A stretch of DNA of 64,000 nucleotides from Halomarinibacterium sp041392205 (lineage in GTDB: Bacteria; Bacteroidota; Bacteroidia; Flavobacteriales; Flavobacteriaceae): contig JAWKMO010000005.1 of assembly GCA_041392205.1 (NCBI GenBank), positions 1-64,000 of the forward strand. Direction: 5' to 3'. Within the stretch, counting starts at the first letter, position 1. Each line of letters opens with the position of its first letter. Position numbers and translations under genes: made by a program. This document shows positions 1-9,397 of the stretch, one piece after another. A model generated the notes under the pieces. It worked only from the letters and a program-made list of their open reading frames with translations. It did no database searches and was not told where the DNA came from.

Positions 1-2294
1 GTACTGTGGCTCACCCCTATTCAACTTCTGGTTACTTAGCTGGAAATTATCCAGATTTTCAAGCGCAATATGAAGGAGCAAGATACGATTGGAAACCAAG
101 AAATAGTGTTCGAGATTTCTTTCAAAAAGGACTCGTACAAAATATGTCTATAAGCGCCAGAGGTAGAAGTGAAAACGGAAAGTTTGGTTATGGAACTGTA
201 TTTAGCCATCTAGATGAAGATGGTTTCACACCAGGTAACAACGTAAAAAGAAATAACTTAACAATTTCTGGTGATGCAAAATTAACTAACAAGGTTAGTG
301 TTAGAGGGTCTATGACTTATACCAAAACAGATCTTAAGACGCCTCCTGTATCGACCAGTTTTGGTAGTAGTACTCCTTATTCTGGGTCATCCATTTTTGG
401 AGATTTATTTTACACTCCAAGAAACATTGATTTCTATGAGTTACCTTTTGAACTTCCTGATGGTAGTAGCATCTATTACCGCGATGATAACGCAATCCAA
501 CACCCTTTATGGACCGTTAAAAATGCTAGATTCTCTCAATTAGTGAATCGTGTAAATGGTTTTGCTGCTATCGATTATAACATTACAGATAATTTTAATT
601 TACTATATCAAGGTAGTATTGATAGTTATTCTGAAAATGCTGTTAACAGACAAAACAAAGGAGGTGTTAACGATGATGTAAATGTTCAAAGAGGGTTTTA
701 TGAAACTGTAAACAATTCTAGCACCATTTATGATCATAGGGTGGTTTTATCAGGTAATAATTTTACCTTCTTAAACGACAAATTTAATTTAGGTTTCTCT
801 TTAGGAGCAACCTCTAAAAGTACCGATTTCAACAGATTTGGTATAAGAAGTTCAGATCAACAAGTATATGGGTTTTTTGACCATTCTGGATTTGTTGAAA
901 GAAACCAAATTGAATTCCGTCAAAAAAGAAATATTATTGGGGTATTTGGACAAGTACTTCTAGATTACAATAATTTTGTTTTCCTTAACTTATCAGGAAG
1001 AAATGACTGGGTGTCAAATTCAATAAACAACTCATTATTTTACCCTTCTGCAAGTATTTCATTTGTTCCAACAAGTGCTTTTAAAGGAATTCAATCTGAC
1101 AACGGACTTAATTTCCTTAAATTAAGAGCCGGTTACGGTACTTCTGCAAACTTTTCAACAGGATATCCTACCGTAACTTTGGTTAACTTAAATACGCAAG
1201 CTTGGCAACAAGATGATGGAACTCTAATTACATCTAATACTACCGATAGTTCTATCGGGAATCCAGCTATTAAGCCAGAGTTATTTGAGGAGTTAGAATT
1301 TGGTGCTGAAGGTAAAATTTTTAATAGATTATCTTTTGATTTCTCTTATTTTACTAGAACTACCAATGATTTGATTGTTCAAGACCAACCCATACCTGCA
1401 AGTACTGGAGCTACTTTTATCGACAACAATATTGGTAAAATTGAAGGATGGGGTATCGAAGCAGACCTTGGCCTTAATATCTTTAAAAGCAACACTGGAG
1501 GCTTTGATTGGAAGGTAAATGTTAACTATACCTCATTAGAGACAGAAGTAATTGACTTAGGTCAAGATACCGACCAAGTAGTGTATGCTGGATTTACCAA
1601 TTTAGGTAACTTTGCAACTGTAGGAGATCCTCTAGGAGCATTATATGGAGCAAGAATAGCAAGAGATGACAACGGTAATTTACTAGTAGATGCCGCTGGA
1701 AATTATATCGCTGAAACTGCTACTGAAGATGGTTTAGTACCAAAAATTGGAGATGCAAATCCAGATTTTATTATGAACTATATAAGCACAATGTCTTGGA
1801 GAGGATTATCACTTAATGTTGCCATTAATCACGTTTCTGGAGGTGATATTTATTCAACCTATGTAGCAACTTTATTAGGTCGTGGTCTTACTACAGATAC
1901 TGAAGACAGATTAGGAACGTATATTATAGATGGAGTAAATGTAGATACAGGATTACCTAACACCGTACAAATAAGTAACTCACAGTTTTATTTTGATAAT
2001 GGATTTGCTAGTCCTGCAGATGAGTTGAATGTGTATGATGCCTCAGTAATTCGCTTACAAGAAGTAACTCTTGGTTATTCATTGCCATCTAAGTTTCTTG
2101 ATCGCACTCCTTTTGGTAGTGTAACTTTTAAAGTGAGCGGTTTTAACCTTTGGTATGATGCCTACAACACCCCTGATGGAATCAACTTTGATCCAAATAT
2201 TACTGGCTTAGGTGCTGGAAACGGACAAGGTTTTGAATTTTTAACTGGGCCAAGTAGCAAAAGATATGGTTTTAGTATTAATGCTACATTCTAA
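1..2294 (+). CDS. SusC/RagA-family TonB-linked outer membrane protein, 3' part only
   Basis: This is the C-terminal ~764 residues of a SusC-like TonB-dependent receptor; the frame is open from the left edge, so the signal peptide, carboxypeptidase-like domain and plug lie outside the window. The visible part is a succession of amphipathic beta strands and ends with aromatic Phe (FSINATF), as expected for an outer-membrane beta-barrel. Family knowledge: SusC proteins form the channel of a SusCD complex that imports glycans or peptides using TonB/ExbBD energy. A SusD-like lipoprotein gene begins 19 bases downstream. The substrate cannot be deduced. A GTG at base 6 is merely an internal codon. 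Confidence 0.93.
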   Translation, partial: TVAHPYSTSGYLAGNYPDFQAQYEGARYDWKPRNSVRDFFQKGLVQNMSISARGRSENGKFGYGTVFSHLDEDGFTPGNNVKRNNLTISGDAKLTNKVSVRGSMTYTKTDLKTPPVSTSFGSSTPYSGSSIFGDLFYTPRNIDFYELPFELPDGSSIYYRDDNAIQHPLWTVKNARFSQLVNRVNGFAAIDYNITDNFNLLYQGSIDSYSENAVNRQNKGGVNDDVNVQRGFYETVNNSSTIYDHRVVLSGNNFTFLNDKFNLGFSLGATSKSTDFNRFGIRSSDQQVYGFFDHSGFVERNQIEFRQKRNIIGVFGQVLLDYNNFVFLNLSGRNDWVSNSINNSLFYPSASISFVPTSAFKGIQSDNGLNFLKLRAGYGTSANFSTGYPTVTLVNLNTQAWQQDDGTLITSNTTDSSIGNPAIKPELFEELEFGAEGKIFNRLSFDFSYFTRTTNDLIVQDQPIPASTGATFIDNNIGKIEGWGIEADLGLNIFKSNTGGFDWKVNVNYTSLETEVIDLGQDTDQVVYAGFTNLGNFATVGDPLGALYGARIARDDNGNLLVDAAGNYIAETATEDGLVPKIGDANPDFIMNYISTMSWRGLSLNVAINHVSGGDIYSTYVATLLGRGLTTDTEDRLGTYIIDGVNVDTGLPNTVQISNSQFYFDNGFASPADELNVYDASVIRLQEVTLGYSLPSKFLDRTPFGSVTFKVSGFNLWYDAYNTPDGINFDPNITGLGAGNGQGFEFLTGPSSKRYGFSINATF

Positions 2295-2313
2295 ATAATT
2301 AAAAAATTAAGAG

Positions 2314-3957
2314 ATGAAAAAAATTCAAAAAATATCAATATTTATTTTTCTAATGGTGGGTCTTGCTTTTACATCTTGTGAGACCACAGAGTTAGATTTA
2401 TTAGAAGATCCTAATGATGTAACATTAGATAAAGCCGATTTAAATAGGTTTTTAAATCAAATTCAACTTGACTTTGCAAGTTTTATGCGCCAAATAGGTA
2501 ATAATGATGCTTCCTTAGTACGTGTTAACTATATGTTTGGAAGAACGTATGCTAATAATTTCCAACCTGCTGTCTTAGATGGTGAATGGGACTTAGCCTA
2601 TCAAGGCATGTTCTCCGATATTGCTGCCGCTGAAGCGTTAGCAAATAATGTTGGAGCTAACAAGCATTTAGGTGTAATGAAAATCCTTAAAGGGTATACG
2701 CTTCTTACTTTGGTTGATAACTGGGGTGATGTTCCTTTTAGTCAAGCAACTAACCCAACTGAGTTTCCTGCTCCTGTGGCAGATCCTGGGGCTTCCGTTT
2801 ATGCAGGCGCAATAGATTTAATTAATGAAGGAATGGGACTCCTTGACTTAGATGGAGATAATTTGGAAAATGATTTTTACTATAATAATGATTTTTCTAA
2901 ATGGAAAAAGTTGGCTAATAGCGTTAAAATGCAAGCCTATTTAAATACTGGAGATTTTACAAGCTTTAATGCTGTATCTAGCTCTGCAATAACTAGTTCT
3001 GCCGATGATTTTCAATTTCAATATGGCACCAATGAAACAAATCCCGATACAAGACACCCTTCTTATTCAGGAGATTATACAACCAGTGGTGCTGGAAATT
3101 ATAGATCTAATTGGTTAATGGAAACTATGTTAAATAGTAATGACCCACGTATAAGATATTATTTCTACAGACAAAATCCTTGTACTCCTGGCGGAAATGA
3201 TGCTAATGGAAACCCTTGCCCAGCAAACCAAGACCTTACTTGCTCTGCTGCACCTAGACCTAATCATTTTCCTGTTAGTATGACATTTTGTTCTGTTGAT
3301 AGCGGATACTGGGGTCGTGATCACGGAAATGCTGAAGGTATCCCACAAGATGGTCTTAAACGTGCCGTTATTGGCGTGTATCCTGCCGGTGGTAAATTTG
3401 ATGGTGATGAATACTCATCTATAGGAATTGGAGATGGAGGTGCTGGAGCTGGAATACTGCCCATCATGCTTGCCTCTGATACCGATTTTATGAGAGCTGA
3501 AGTGGCTTTAGCTTCAAACAATAGTGGTGCTGCATCGTCTGCATTAAATGCTGCTATTTCTAAAAGCATTGCAAAGGTACAAAGCTTTGTTTCATTAGAC
3601 CCAACTGCAATTACAACATTTATTCCTTCTTCTACAGAAGTAAATAATTATATTTCTGGCGTGATTAATAATTTTAATAACGCAAGTAGTGATGGGAAAT
3701 GGGAAATTTTAGCAACTCAGCAATTTATTGGTAATTACGGTAGTGGAATTGCTTCTTATAATTTGTATAGAAGAACTGGTTATCCAAAACTAGTACAATT
3801 TAATATAGATCCAAATCCAGGATCATTTATAAGATCTTTCCTTTATTCTGCAAGTGAAGCTAACGTAAATAGTAATATTACTCAAAAACCTGGTGTAAAT
3901 ATCCAAGTATTTTGGGATACTAACCCAGCTTCTCCTGGATTTCCAACTGCCAACTAA
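2314..3957 (+). CDS. SusD/RagB-like nutrient-binding outer membrane lipoprotein
   Basis: A 547-residue lipoprotein with an N-terminal signal and lipobox (FTSC, Cys about residue 21). The following residues (LDLLEDPNDVT, then helical TPR-like stretches with WDLAYQGMF and DNWGDVPFSQA) fit the SusD-like type 2 family. Family knowledge: SusD caps the SusC barrel at the cell surface and binds the incoming nutrient. It follows the SusC gene by 19 bases, so they form one operon. A cysteine-rich insert near residues 289-325 (CTPGGND..NPCPANQDLTCS..FCS) is a local peculiarity. The ligand is unknown; a peptide or oligosaccharide is equally possible. Confidence 0.92.
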   Translation: MKKIQKISIFIFLMVGLAFTSCETTELDLLEDPNDVTLDKADLNRFLNQIQLDFASFMRQIGNNDASLVRVNYMFGRTYANNFQPAVLDGEWDLAYQGMFSDIAAAEALANNVGANKHLGVMKILKGYTLLTLVDNWGDVPFSQATNPTEFPAPVADPGASVYAGAIDLINEGMGLLDLDGDNLENDFYYNNDFSKWKKLANSVKMQAYLNTGDFTSFNAVSSSAITSSADDFQFQYGTNETNPDTRHPSYSGDYTTSGAGNYRSNWLMETMLNSNDPRIRYYFYRQNPCTPGGNDANGNPCPANQDLTCSAAPRPNHFPVSMTFCSVDSGYWGRDHGNAEGIPQDGLKRAVIGVYPAGGKFDGDEYSSIGIGDGGAGAGILPIMLASDTDFMRAEVALASNNSGAASSALNAAISKSIAKVQSFVSLDPTAITTFIPSSTEVNNYISGVINNFNNASSDGKWEILATQQFIGNYGSGIASYNLYRRTGYPKLVQFNIDPNPGSFIRSFLYSASEANVNSNITQKPGVNIQVFWDTNPASPGFPTAN

Positions 3958-3975
3958 TTTAAAAAATTGACAATT

Positions 3976-4563
3976 ATGAAAAATATATTTAAATTATTAA
4001 TGATCATCCTTCTCGTTGGAACAAGTATCTCTTGTTCAGAATCTGAAGCGATAATTGATCAAGTTTTAGACAATGTTGATACTGAAACAGGAGGTATTAT
4101 TAGAACTATACAAAATCCTCCTACTAATATTCAGGTAAATAACCCTGATAATGACTTGATCGAGTTCATTATCGAAGTACAACAAGGAAACGGTTCTGCG
4201 TATCCAGATTTTAAGGAAGTTCGCCTTTATCTATCTTTATTTATTGATGGAGCATTGTCGATGCCTATATTAGATGCCAATGGCGCCCCCACTGAAGAAT
4301 TATTAATTTCTTCATACCAACCTGATGGTTTTACTATTGGTTCTAATGGTTTGCCTAGAACGACCATTTCTTATACTGGATTAGAATTATTAGCATTCTT
4401 TCCAGAAGGAATACAATTAAATACTCCAATAACTTGGGCTTCTTTTAGATTAGAACTTGAAATGAATAATGGAAATGTGTACAGTGTTGAAAGCGCTGGA
4501 GGTGCCATTTCTGGACCCTATTTCAATGCTCCATTTTCTTATAGAGTGGGACTTAGACTATAA
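3976..4563 (+). CDS. small lipoprotein of SusCD operon, unknown function
   Basis: The reading frame can open at a TTG (3967), but the ATG at 3976 gives a clean lipoprotein signal (MKNIFKLLMIILL..SISC), so that start is preferred (195 aa). After Cys come acidic residues (SESEAIID), a pattern reported in flavobacteria for surface-exposed lipoproteins. The rest looks beta-rich with no recognisable catalytic motif. It begins 18 bases after the SusD gene and is followed by a strong terminator, so it is the last gene of the uptake operon; by position it may be an extra surface-binding subunit. Function is not assigned. Confidence 0.8.
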   Translation: MKNIFKLLMIILLVGTSISCSESEAIIDQVLDNVDTETGGIIRTIQNPPTNIQVNNPDNDLIEFIIEVQQGNGSAYPDFKEVRLYLSLFIDGALSMPILDANGAPTEELLISSYQPDGFTIGSNGLPRTTISYTGLELLAFFPEGIQLNTPITWASFRLELEMNNGNVYSVESAGGAISGPYFNAPFSYRVGLRL

Positions 4564-4583
4564 TAAAAGTAATTTTAAATAAT

Positions 4584-4619
4584 AAAAAAGCTGTCTTGAA
4601 ACACAAGACAGCTTTTTTT
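4584..4619 (+). terminator. Rho-independent terminator of SusCD operon
   Basis: Near-perfect hairpin: 5' arm GCTGTCTTG, loop AAACA, 3' arm CAAGACAGC, flanked by an A run and a run of seven T. It lies 20 bases after the last gene of the uptake operon and closes it. Confidence 0.9.
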
Positions 4620-4753
4620 ATTTTATTTCAAACATAAAAAAATTGGTTATCACTAAGTTCAAAAATTTTAACCCTATTTTTTATTTTTTTTAAAAACTAT
4701 TTAAAAATATTTACTTATATTAGCCGATATTTAATCCTAATACTTTAAAAATT

Positions 4754-5701
4754 ATGAAAAAAATTTACATTTCTATTTTAGCTATTCTTAGCATTTCTCT
4801 AGCAACTAATGCACAAGTAGAGCTAGAAGATGGCTTTGAAACTTATACCTTAGGTGATGTATCTGCTCAAGCAGCTCATTGGAGAACTTGGTCAGGTAAT
4901 GACGGAGGTATTGAAGATGCCGATGTTACTAGTGCCATTGCAGCAAATGGATCACAATCTCTTTCTGTGCCTGGTGATGGAGCACCAGCGGGTGTTGACC
5001 AATTATTAACCGTTCCTAGTTTGCCTAATTTTGGAACTTATTCTATATCTTGGAATATGTATGTTCCTACTGGTAAAGGAGCGTATTTTAATATGCAAGC
5101 TGCTAACACTCCTTCTGGGCCTTGGACACAAGCTTTAATGGGTGGTAACGTATATTTTAATTGTGATGGTGCTTCTGGTGGTTCAGGAGGTGCTTCTGGA
5201 GCTATAGATTGCTCTGTTTTTGATGCAACTTTTAGCTACCCAGAAAACACTTGGTTTAATGTTAAATGTGTATATGACATTGATGCTCAAACTTGGAAAT
5301 TATTAATCGATGATGCATTACAATTTGCAGACTACCCTCTTGAGTTTGGAACGCAAGTATTTGCAGAAATCGCAGCTATTGATTTCTATGCCGTTGATAC
5401 TAATAATGAGTTCTATCTTGATGATGTAGTACTATATAACGGTGATATTACTCTTGCAACAGAGAGCTTTGAAACTAAGCAATTTTCTGCATACCCAAAC
5501 CCAGTAACCGATAAATTAAACATTCAAGCTAAAGAAGCTATCTCTTCTGTAGTTATTTACAATGTTTTAGGTCAACAAGTTTACAAAGCTAATGTTGATG
5601 CTTTATCTTCTACTATCGATATGTCTAGAATGGCAAGCGGTGCTTACTTTGTAAAAGTAAACATTGGTGGTACAGAAGGTACTGTAAAAGTTATCAAGTA
5701 A
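4754..5701 (+). CDS. secreted protein with T9SS type A sorting domain
   Basis: A 315-residue exported protein. Residues 1-20 form a Sec signal peptide (ending ATNAQ). The body, ~21-235, is a beta-rich domain with many Gly, Trp and aromatic residues (DGFETY.., FYLDDVVLYNG) resembling a concanavalin/carbohydrate-binding jelly roll, without visible catalytic residues. Residues ~240-315 are a classical C-terminal sorting domain (FSAYPNPVTDKLNI, VVIYNVLGQQV, ASGAYFVKV). Family knowledge: such domains direct export through the type IX system and surface attachment. It has its own 190-base upstream region and its own terminator, next to a SusCD locus; a binding role is possible but inferred. Confidence 0.88.
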   Translation: MKKIYISILAILSISLATNAQVELEDGFETYTLGDVSAQAAHWRTWSGNDGGIEDADVTSAIAANGSQSLSVPGDGAPAGVDQLLTVPSLPNFGTYSISWNMYVPTGKGAYFNMQAANTPSGPWTQALMGGNVYFNCDGASGGSGGASGAIDCSVFDATFSYPENTWFNVKCVYDIDAQTWKLLIDDALQFADYPLEFGTQVFAEIAAIDFYAVDTNNEFYLDDVVLYNGDITLATESFETKQFSAYPNPVTDKLNIQAKEAISSVVIYNVLGQQVYKANVDALSSTIDMSRMASGAYFVKVNIGGTEGTVKVIK

Positions 5702-5722
5702 TTATTACACAATAACCTTATT

Positions 5723-5757
5723 AAGAGGCTGTCTAAAAATAGGCAGCCTCTTTTTTT
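5723..5757 (+). terminator. Rho-independent terminator after T9SS cargo gene
   Basis: Hairpin with arms AAGAGGCTGTCT and AGGCAGCCTCTT (one G-U pair) around an AAAAAT loop, followed by seven T. It lies 22 bases downstream of the stop codon and just before rlmB. Confidence 0.9.
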
Positions 5758-5767
5758 AGTATATAAC

Positions 5768-6505
5768 ATGAACAAAGACACATTAATTTTTGGAATATAT
5801 CCAATTCTGGAAGCAATAAAATCGAATAAATTTATCGATAAATTATTTATTCAAAAAGGGATTGAAAATACTAAAATTGACGAAATCGTTTCTCTATCTC
5901 AACAAAATTCAATTTCTGTAAATTATGTTCCTATTGAAAAATTAGATCAGCTTACAAGAGGTAATCATCAAGGGGTTGTCGCCATAATTTCACCAATTGA
6001 GTTTTTTAATTTTGAAACCCAAATAGAAAAAATACTCTCCAATAAAAAAATTCCTTTATTACTTATTTTAGATCAAATAAGTGATGTGAGAAATTTTGGG
6101 GCTATTATAAGAACTGCAGAATGTACCGGTGTAGATGCAATTATCATACAAAAAAAAGGAGGTGCTCCCGTGAGTGCTGATACGGTAAAAACATCTGCAG
6201 GGGCAATTTTTAAAGTACCTATTTGTAAGGTAGATCATATTAAAGATGCCATTTTCTATTTAAAGGGTTCTGGTATCCATGTTATTGGAGCAACCGAAAA
6301 AGCTTCAAAAAGTGTATATCAAATAGATTTTAATAACCCTACAGCTATTGTATTAGGTTCAGAAGGAAAAGGAATTACAAAATCACTATTCAATTTATTA
6401 GATGATAAAGCTGCTTTGCCTATGTTGGGAGAAATAAACTCACTAAATGTTTCTGTAGCCTGTGGCGCGTTTCTCTACGAAACAGTAAGACAAAGAAGCC
6501 AATAA
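5768..6505 (+). CDS. rlmB: 23S rRNA 2'-O-ribose methyltransferase RlmB (TrmH/SpoU family)
   Basis: A 245-residue SpoU-family RNA methyltransferase. The N-terminal ~75 residues form the substrate-binding L30e-like domain (FGIYPILEAIKSNK). The catalytic knot domain follows, with motif 1 (LDQISDVRNFGAIIRTAE, Asn and Arg), motif 2 (IVLGSEGKGI) and motif 3 (LPMLGEINSLNVSVACG). Family knowledge: RlmB methylates the ribose of G2251 of 23S rRNA using S-adenosylmethionine. It converges with the rhomboid gene, with only 3 bases between stop codons. Assignment to RlmB rather than a paralogous TrmH is probable from length and motifs. Confidence 0.9.
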   Translation: MNKDTLIFGIYPILEAIKSNKFIDKLFIQKGIENTKIDEIVSLSQQNSISVNYVPIEKLDQLTRGNHQGVVAIISPIEFFNFETQIEKILSNKKIPLLLILDQISDVRNFGAIIRTAECTGVDAIIIQKKGGAPVSADTVKTSAGAIFKVPICKVDHIKDAIFYLKGSGIHVIGATEKASKSVYQIDFNNPTAIVLGSEGKGITKSLFNLLDDKAALPMLGEINSLNVSVACGAFLYETVRQRSQ

Positions 6506-6508
6506 CCC

Positions 6509-7261
6509 TTACTCTTCTTCCTTACTCCTTTTAAAGTTATAAACAATAGTAACTTTATTTGTTTCTTCTTCTTGCAGATTGGGTTCTTGTGCTACGAATT
6601 TAGCATCGATAAAATTTCCGTTTTCATCGAATTGTTTTACAAATGGATCCTCCTCTGGATTGTAATCCTCTTTTTGCCATTCATATTTTTTTTCTTCCCA
6701 TGGGTTTTTTCTAAAAAGAAGGGATAAAATGAAACCTACCAAGAAACCCGATAGATGACCTTCCCAAGAAATCCCTGGGTCAATAGGAAAGAGGTACCAC
6801 AACAAACTTCCGTATAAAAAAACTACCATTAACGCTACTGCTGTAAGTGGGTATTGCTTTGAAAATATTCCTTTAAAAAAAAGAAATGCTGCTAACATAT
6901 AAATGATACCACTAGCTCCAATATGCCAAGAAGGTCTCCCTATAAACCATGTAAGCAATCCGGTACCTAATAAGCCCCAAAATAGCACGCTCCATCGAAT
7001 GTTTTTATAAAAATAGAATAATGATGCACTAAGTACTAATAAAGGGATTGAGTTATTAAACAAGTGCTGTAAACTACTATGGATGAAGGGAGAAAAAATA
7101 ATTCCTTTTAATCCCTCCCACCTTAAAGGTAATACGCCCCATTTCGTAAAATGATAGCCGTAACGTATCTCTACCCAAAAAACAATCCAAATTGCTAACA
7201 CAAAAAGGATTGGGTATAGTAACACATCGATGGTTACTTGAAGATTTTTATCTGAATTCAT
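6509..7261 (-). CDS. rhomboid family intramembrane serine protease
   Basis: A 250-residue polytopic membrane protein. The N-terminal part has the rhomboid H-x4-H-x3-N pattern (H61, H66, N70). The catalytic serine is in GASG (Ser117) and the partner histidine is in WEGHLSG (His169), so the dyad is intact. Hydrophobic segments run from about 11 to 185. The C-terminal ~65 residues are charged and cytoplasmic (NPWEEKKYEWQ..). Family knowledge: rhomboids cleave transmembrane helices of client proteins in the inner membrane; the client here is unknown. It stands alone, divergent from rarA. Confidence 0.92.
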   Translation of the reverse strand: MNSDKNLQVTIDVLLYPILFVLAIWIVFWVEIRYGYHFTKWGVLPLRWEGLKGIIFSPFIHSSLQHLFNNSIPLLVLSASLFYFYKNIRWSVLFWGLLGTGLLTWFIGRPSWHIGASGIIYMLAAFLFFKGIFSKQYPLTAVALMVVFLYGSLLWYLFPIDPGISWEGHLSGFLVGFILSLLFRKNPWEEKKYEWQKEDYNPEEDPFVKQFDENGNFIDAKFVAQEPNLQEEETNKVTIVYNFKRSKEEE

Positions 7262-7349
7262 ACCATCATGGATAGCAAAAATAATCCCAATAATAAATTT
7301 ATGCTATTTTGACAGTAAACACCGTATTATTAAGTTGTAAATTTACCCA

Positions 7350-8627
7350 ATGAATACTCCTTTAGCCGAACGAATTCGTCCTAAAAATTTGAACGACTAT
7401 CTAAGTCAACAACACTTGGTTGGTCCTCAAGGAGCACTATTGCCTCAAATTAAATCTGGAATCATTCCTTCTATTATATTTTGGGGTCCTCCTGGCACTG
7501 GAAAAACCACTTTAGCCAACATTATTGCCAATGAATCCAAGCGCCCTTTTTATACCCTAAGTGCTATTGATAGTGGTGTTGCTGCTGTGAGAGAAGTTAT
7601 TGAAAAAGCAAAAAAAGGAGATGGACTATTTACTACTCAAAACCCTATCCTTTTTATTGATGAAATTCACCGTTTTAATAAATCCCAACAAGATTCACTT
7701 TTAGGGGCAGTTGAAAAAGGATGGATTACCTTAATAGGAGCAACAACAGAAAACCCAAGTTTTGAAGTGATTCCTGCCTTATTATCACGTTGTCAGGTAT
7801 ATGTCTTAAAAGCATTCGAAAAAAAGGAACTAGAAGATTTATTAAAAAGAGCGATTAAAAAAGATGAAGCTCTTAAAACAAAGAACATCACCCTTAAAGA
7901 AACGGAAGCTATTATACGATTATCGGGGGGCGATGCAAGAAAATTATTAAATATACTAGAACTCATTGTGCTTTCAGAAAAAGAAGAAACGGTTATCATC
8001 TCAAATGATTTGGTACTCCAAAAAGTACAAAAAAACACAGTATTGTATGATAAAACGGGGGAACAACATTACGATATTATTTCAGCATTTATAAAATCGA
8101 TAAGAGGAAGCGATCCTAATGCTGCTGTCTACTGGCTAGCAAGAATGATAGAAGGTGGGGAAGATGTAAAATTTATAGCAAGAAGGCTTCTTATTTTGGC
8201 TTCAGAAGATATAGGTTTGGCAAATCCTACTGCTTTAGTTATTGCCAATACTACTTTTGAGGCAGTAAATAATATTGGTTACCCGGAAGCGCGCATTATT
8301 TTAAGTGAGTGTACTATTTACTTGGCAACGTCACCCAAGAGTAATGCCGCTTACAAAGCCATTAAAGACGCTCAGCAACTTGTAAAACAAACAGGCGACC
8401 TTTCTGTTCCCTTATCGATTAGAAATGCACCTACAGCCCTTATGAAAGAGCTTGGATATGGTAAAGATTATCAATATGCTCATGATTTTGAAGGAAACTT
8501 TGTCCCACACGAATTTTTACCCGAAGCACTTAAAGGGACCTCTTTTTACAAACCTGGAAATAACACAAAGGAAAACTCCCTAAAGGCTTATTTAAAAGCG
8601 CTTTGGAAAGATAAATACGATTTTTAA
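7350..8627 (+). CDS. rarA: replication-associated recombination protein A (RarA/MgsA)
   Basis: A 425-residue clamp-loader-like AAA+ ATPase. Walker A is GPPGTGKTT (46-54), Walker B LFIDEIHRF (DEIH 104-107), sensor 1 is in GATTENPSF, and the arginine finger region is LLSRCQV. The C-terminal half has the tetramerisation domain with SEDIGLANPTA and YLATSPKSNAAY, both typical of RarA/Mgs1. Family knowledge: RarA acts at stalled replication forks with single-strand binding protein and RecA. The last 4 bases overlap the stop end of the convergent gene at 8624. Confidence 0.95.
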   Translation: MNTPLAERIRPKNLNDYLSQQHLVGPQGALLPQIKSGIIPSIIFWGPPGTGKTTLANIIANESKRPFYTLSAIDSGVAAVREVIEKAKKGDGLFTTQNPILFIDEIHRFNKSQQDSLLGAVEKGWITLIGATTENPSFEVIPALLSRCQVYVLKAFEKKELEDLLKRAIKKDEALKTKNITLKETEAIIRLSGGDARKLLNILELIVLSEKEETVIISNDLVLQKVQKNTVLYDKTGEQHYDIISAFIKSIRGSDPNAAVYWLARMIEGGEDVKFIARRLLILASEDIGLANPTALVIANTTFEAVNNIGYPEARIILSECTIYLATSPKSNAAYKAIKDAQQLVKQTGDLSVPLSIRNAPTALMKELGYGKDYQYAHDFEGNFVPHEFLPEALKGTSFYKPGNNTKENSLKAYLKALWKDKYDF

Positions 8628-9397
8628 TTGCTTTTTAGATACTTCTGTTTTTCATCATCAACCGCTACAATAAAATTACCTGAAGTATCAAAACTTGCCA
8701 AAAACCGATTCTTATTTTGGTCTTCAAAAAACACAACTCCCTCAACGATAAATATCTTTCCTATATACTGCAATCCATCGTTTGCTTGAGAGGTTTCTAA
8801 ATATAAACTGTACCCATCGTTCGTTTTTTGCATCAAAAACGATTTATTTTCTTTTATGAAGTTTCCATATTTTACCGTGGGTAAATGAAGGGGATTATTT
8901 TCTACAGCATTAACGGCTACATTTTCTTCCTTTGTTTCAATGCTGTCGTCATATTCCTTTAAAACCCGAACCTCTTTCTGTTGTACAAATAGCACTTCAA
9001 TACTTTCAAACGCTTTTCTCATAGCGTCGTTATACATTTTACTGTATTCTTTTAATTTACTTTTACCTTCATGGCTTTTATAAAGTACATTCCCCTCACA
9101 GTCAATAATAGATATAATTACCTTACACCAAACAAATCCGGGGTCTCCCATTACTTCAGCGCGTAATCCATCACAGCGTTTCACATCGGGGAGTTCGTCA
9201 TCAAAGTAAGCATGAAACCCATGTTTATTAAAAAGAAATTTTAACAATGAGTTTAACTGGTACTCATCTTCACCAAACTGAAAATCGAATTTTTTTGGTA
9301 CCACAATAAAACTATAACTACTTAATTTTTCTTGTTGTGCCCATCCAGAAAAAACAAAAGTTAAGGAAAACACAAGGGCAATTATAAGTCTATTCAT
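8624..9397 (-). CDS. exported protein of unknown function
   Basis: A 257-residue protein with an N-terminal signal peptide (MNRLIIALVFSLTFVFSGWAQ). The mature part begins with a segment reading like a 'stress/stability' leader (YSFIVVPKKFDFQ) and contains a Cys pair (KRCDGL, IDCEGN); no enzyme motif is visible. Its ATG overlaps the stop codon of the DUF5723 gene (ATGA, 9394-9397), so both are translated from one message and may act together at the envelope. I do not recognise a named family. Confidence 0.75.
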   Translation of the reverse strand: MNRLIIALVFSLTFVFSGWAQQEKLSSYSFIVVPKKFDFQFGEDEYQLNSLLKFLFNKHGFHAYFDDELPDVKRCDGLRAEVMGDPGFVWCKVIISIIDCEGNVLYKSHEGKSKLKEYSKMYNDAMRKAFESIEVLFVQQKEVRVLKEYDDSIETKEENVAVNAVENNPLHLPTVKYGNFIKENKSFLMQKTNDGYSLYLETSQANDGLQYIGKIFIVEGVVFFEDQNKNRFLASFDTSGNFIVAVDDEKQKYLKSN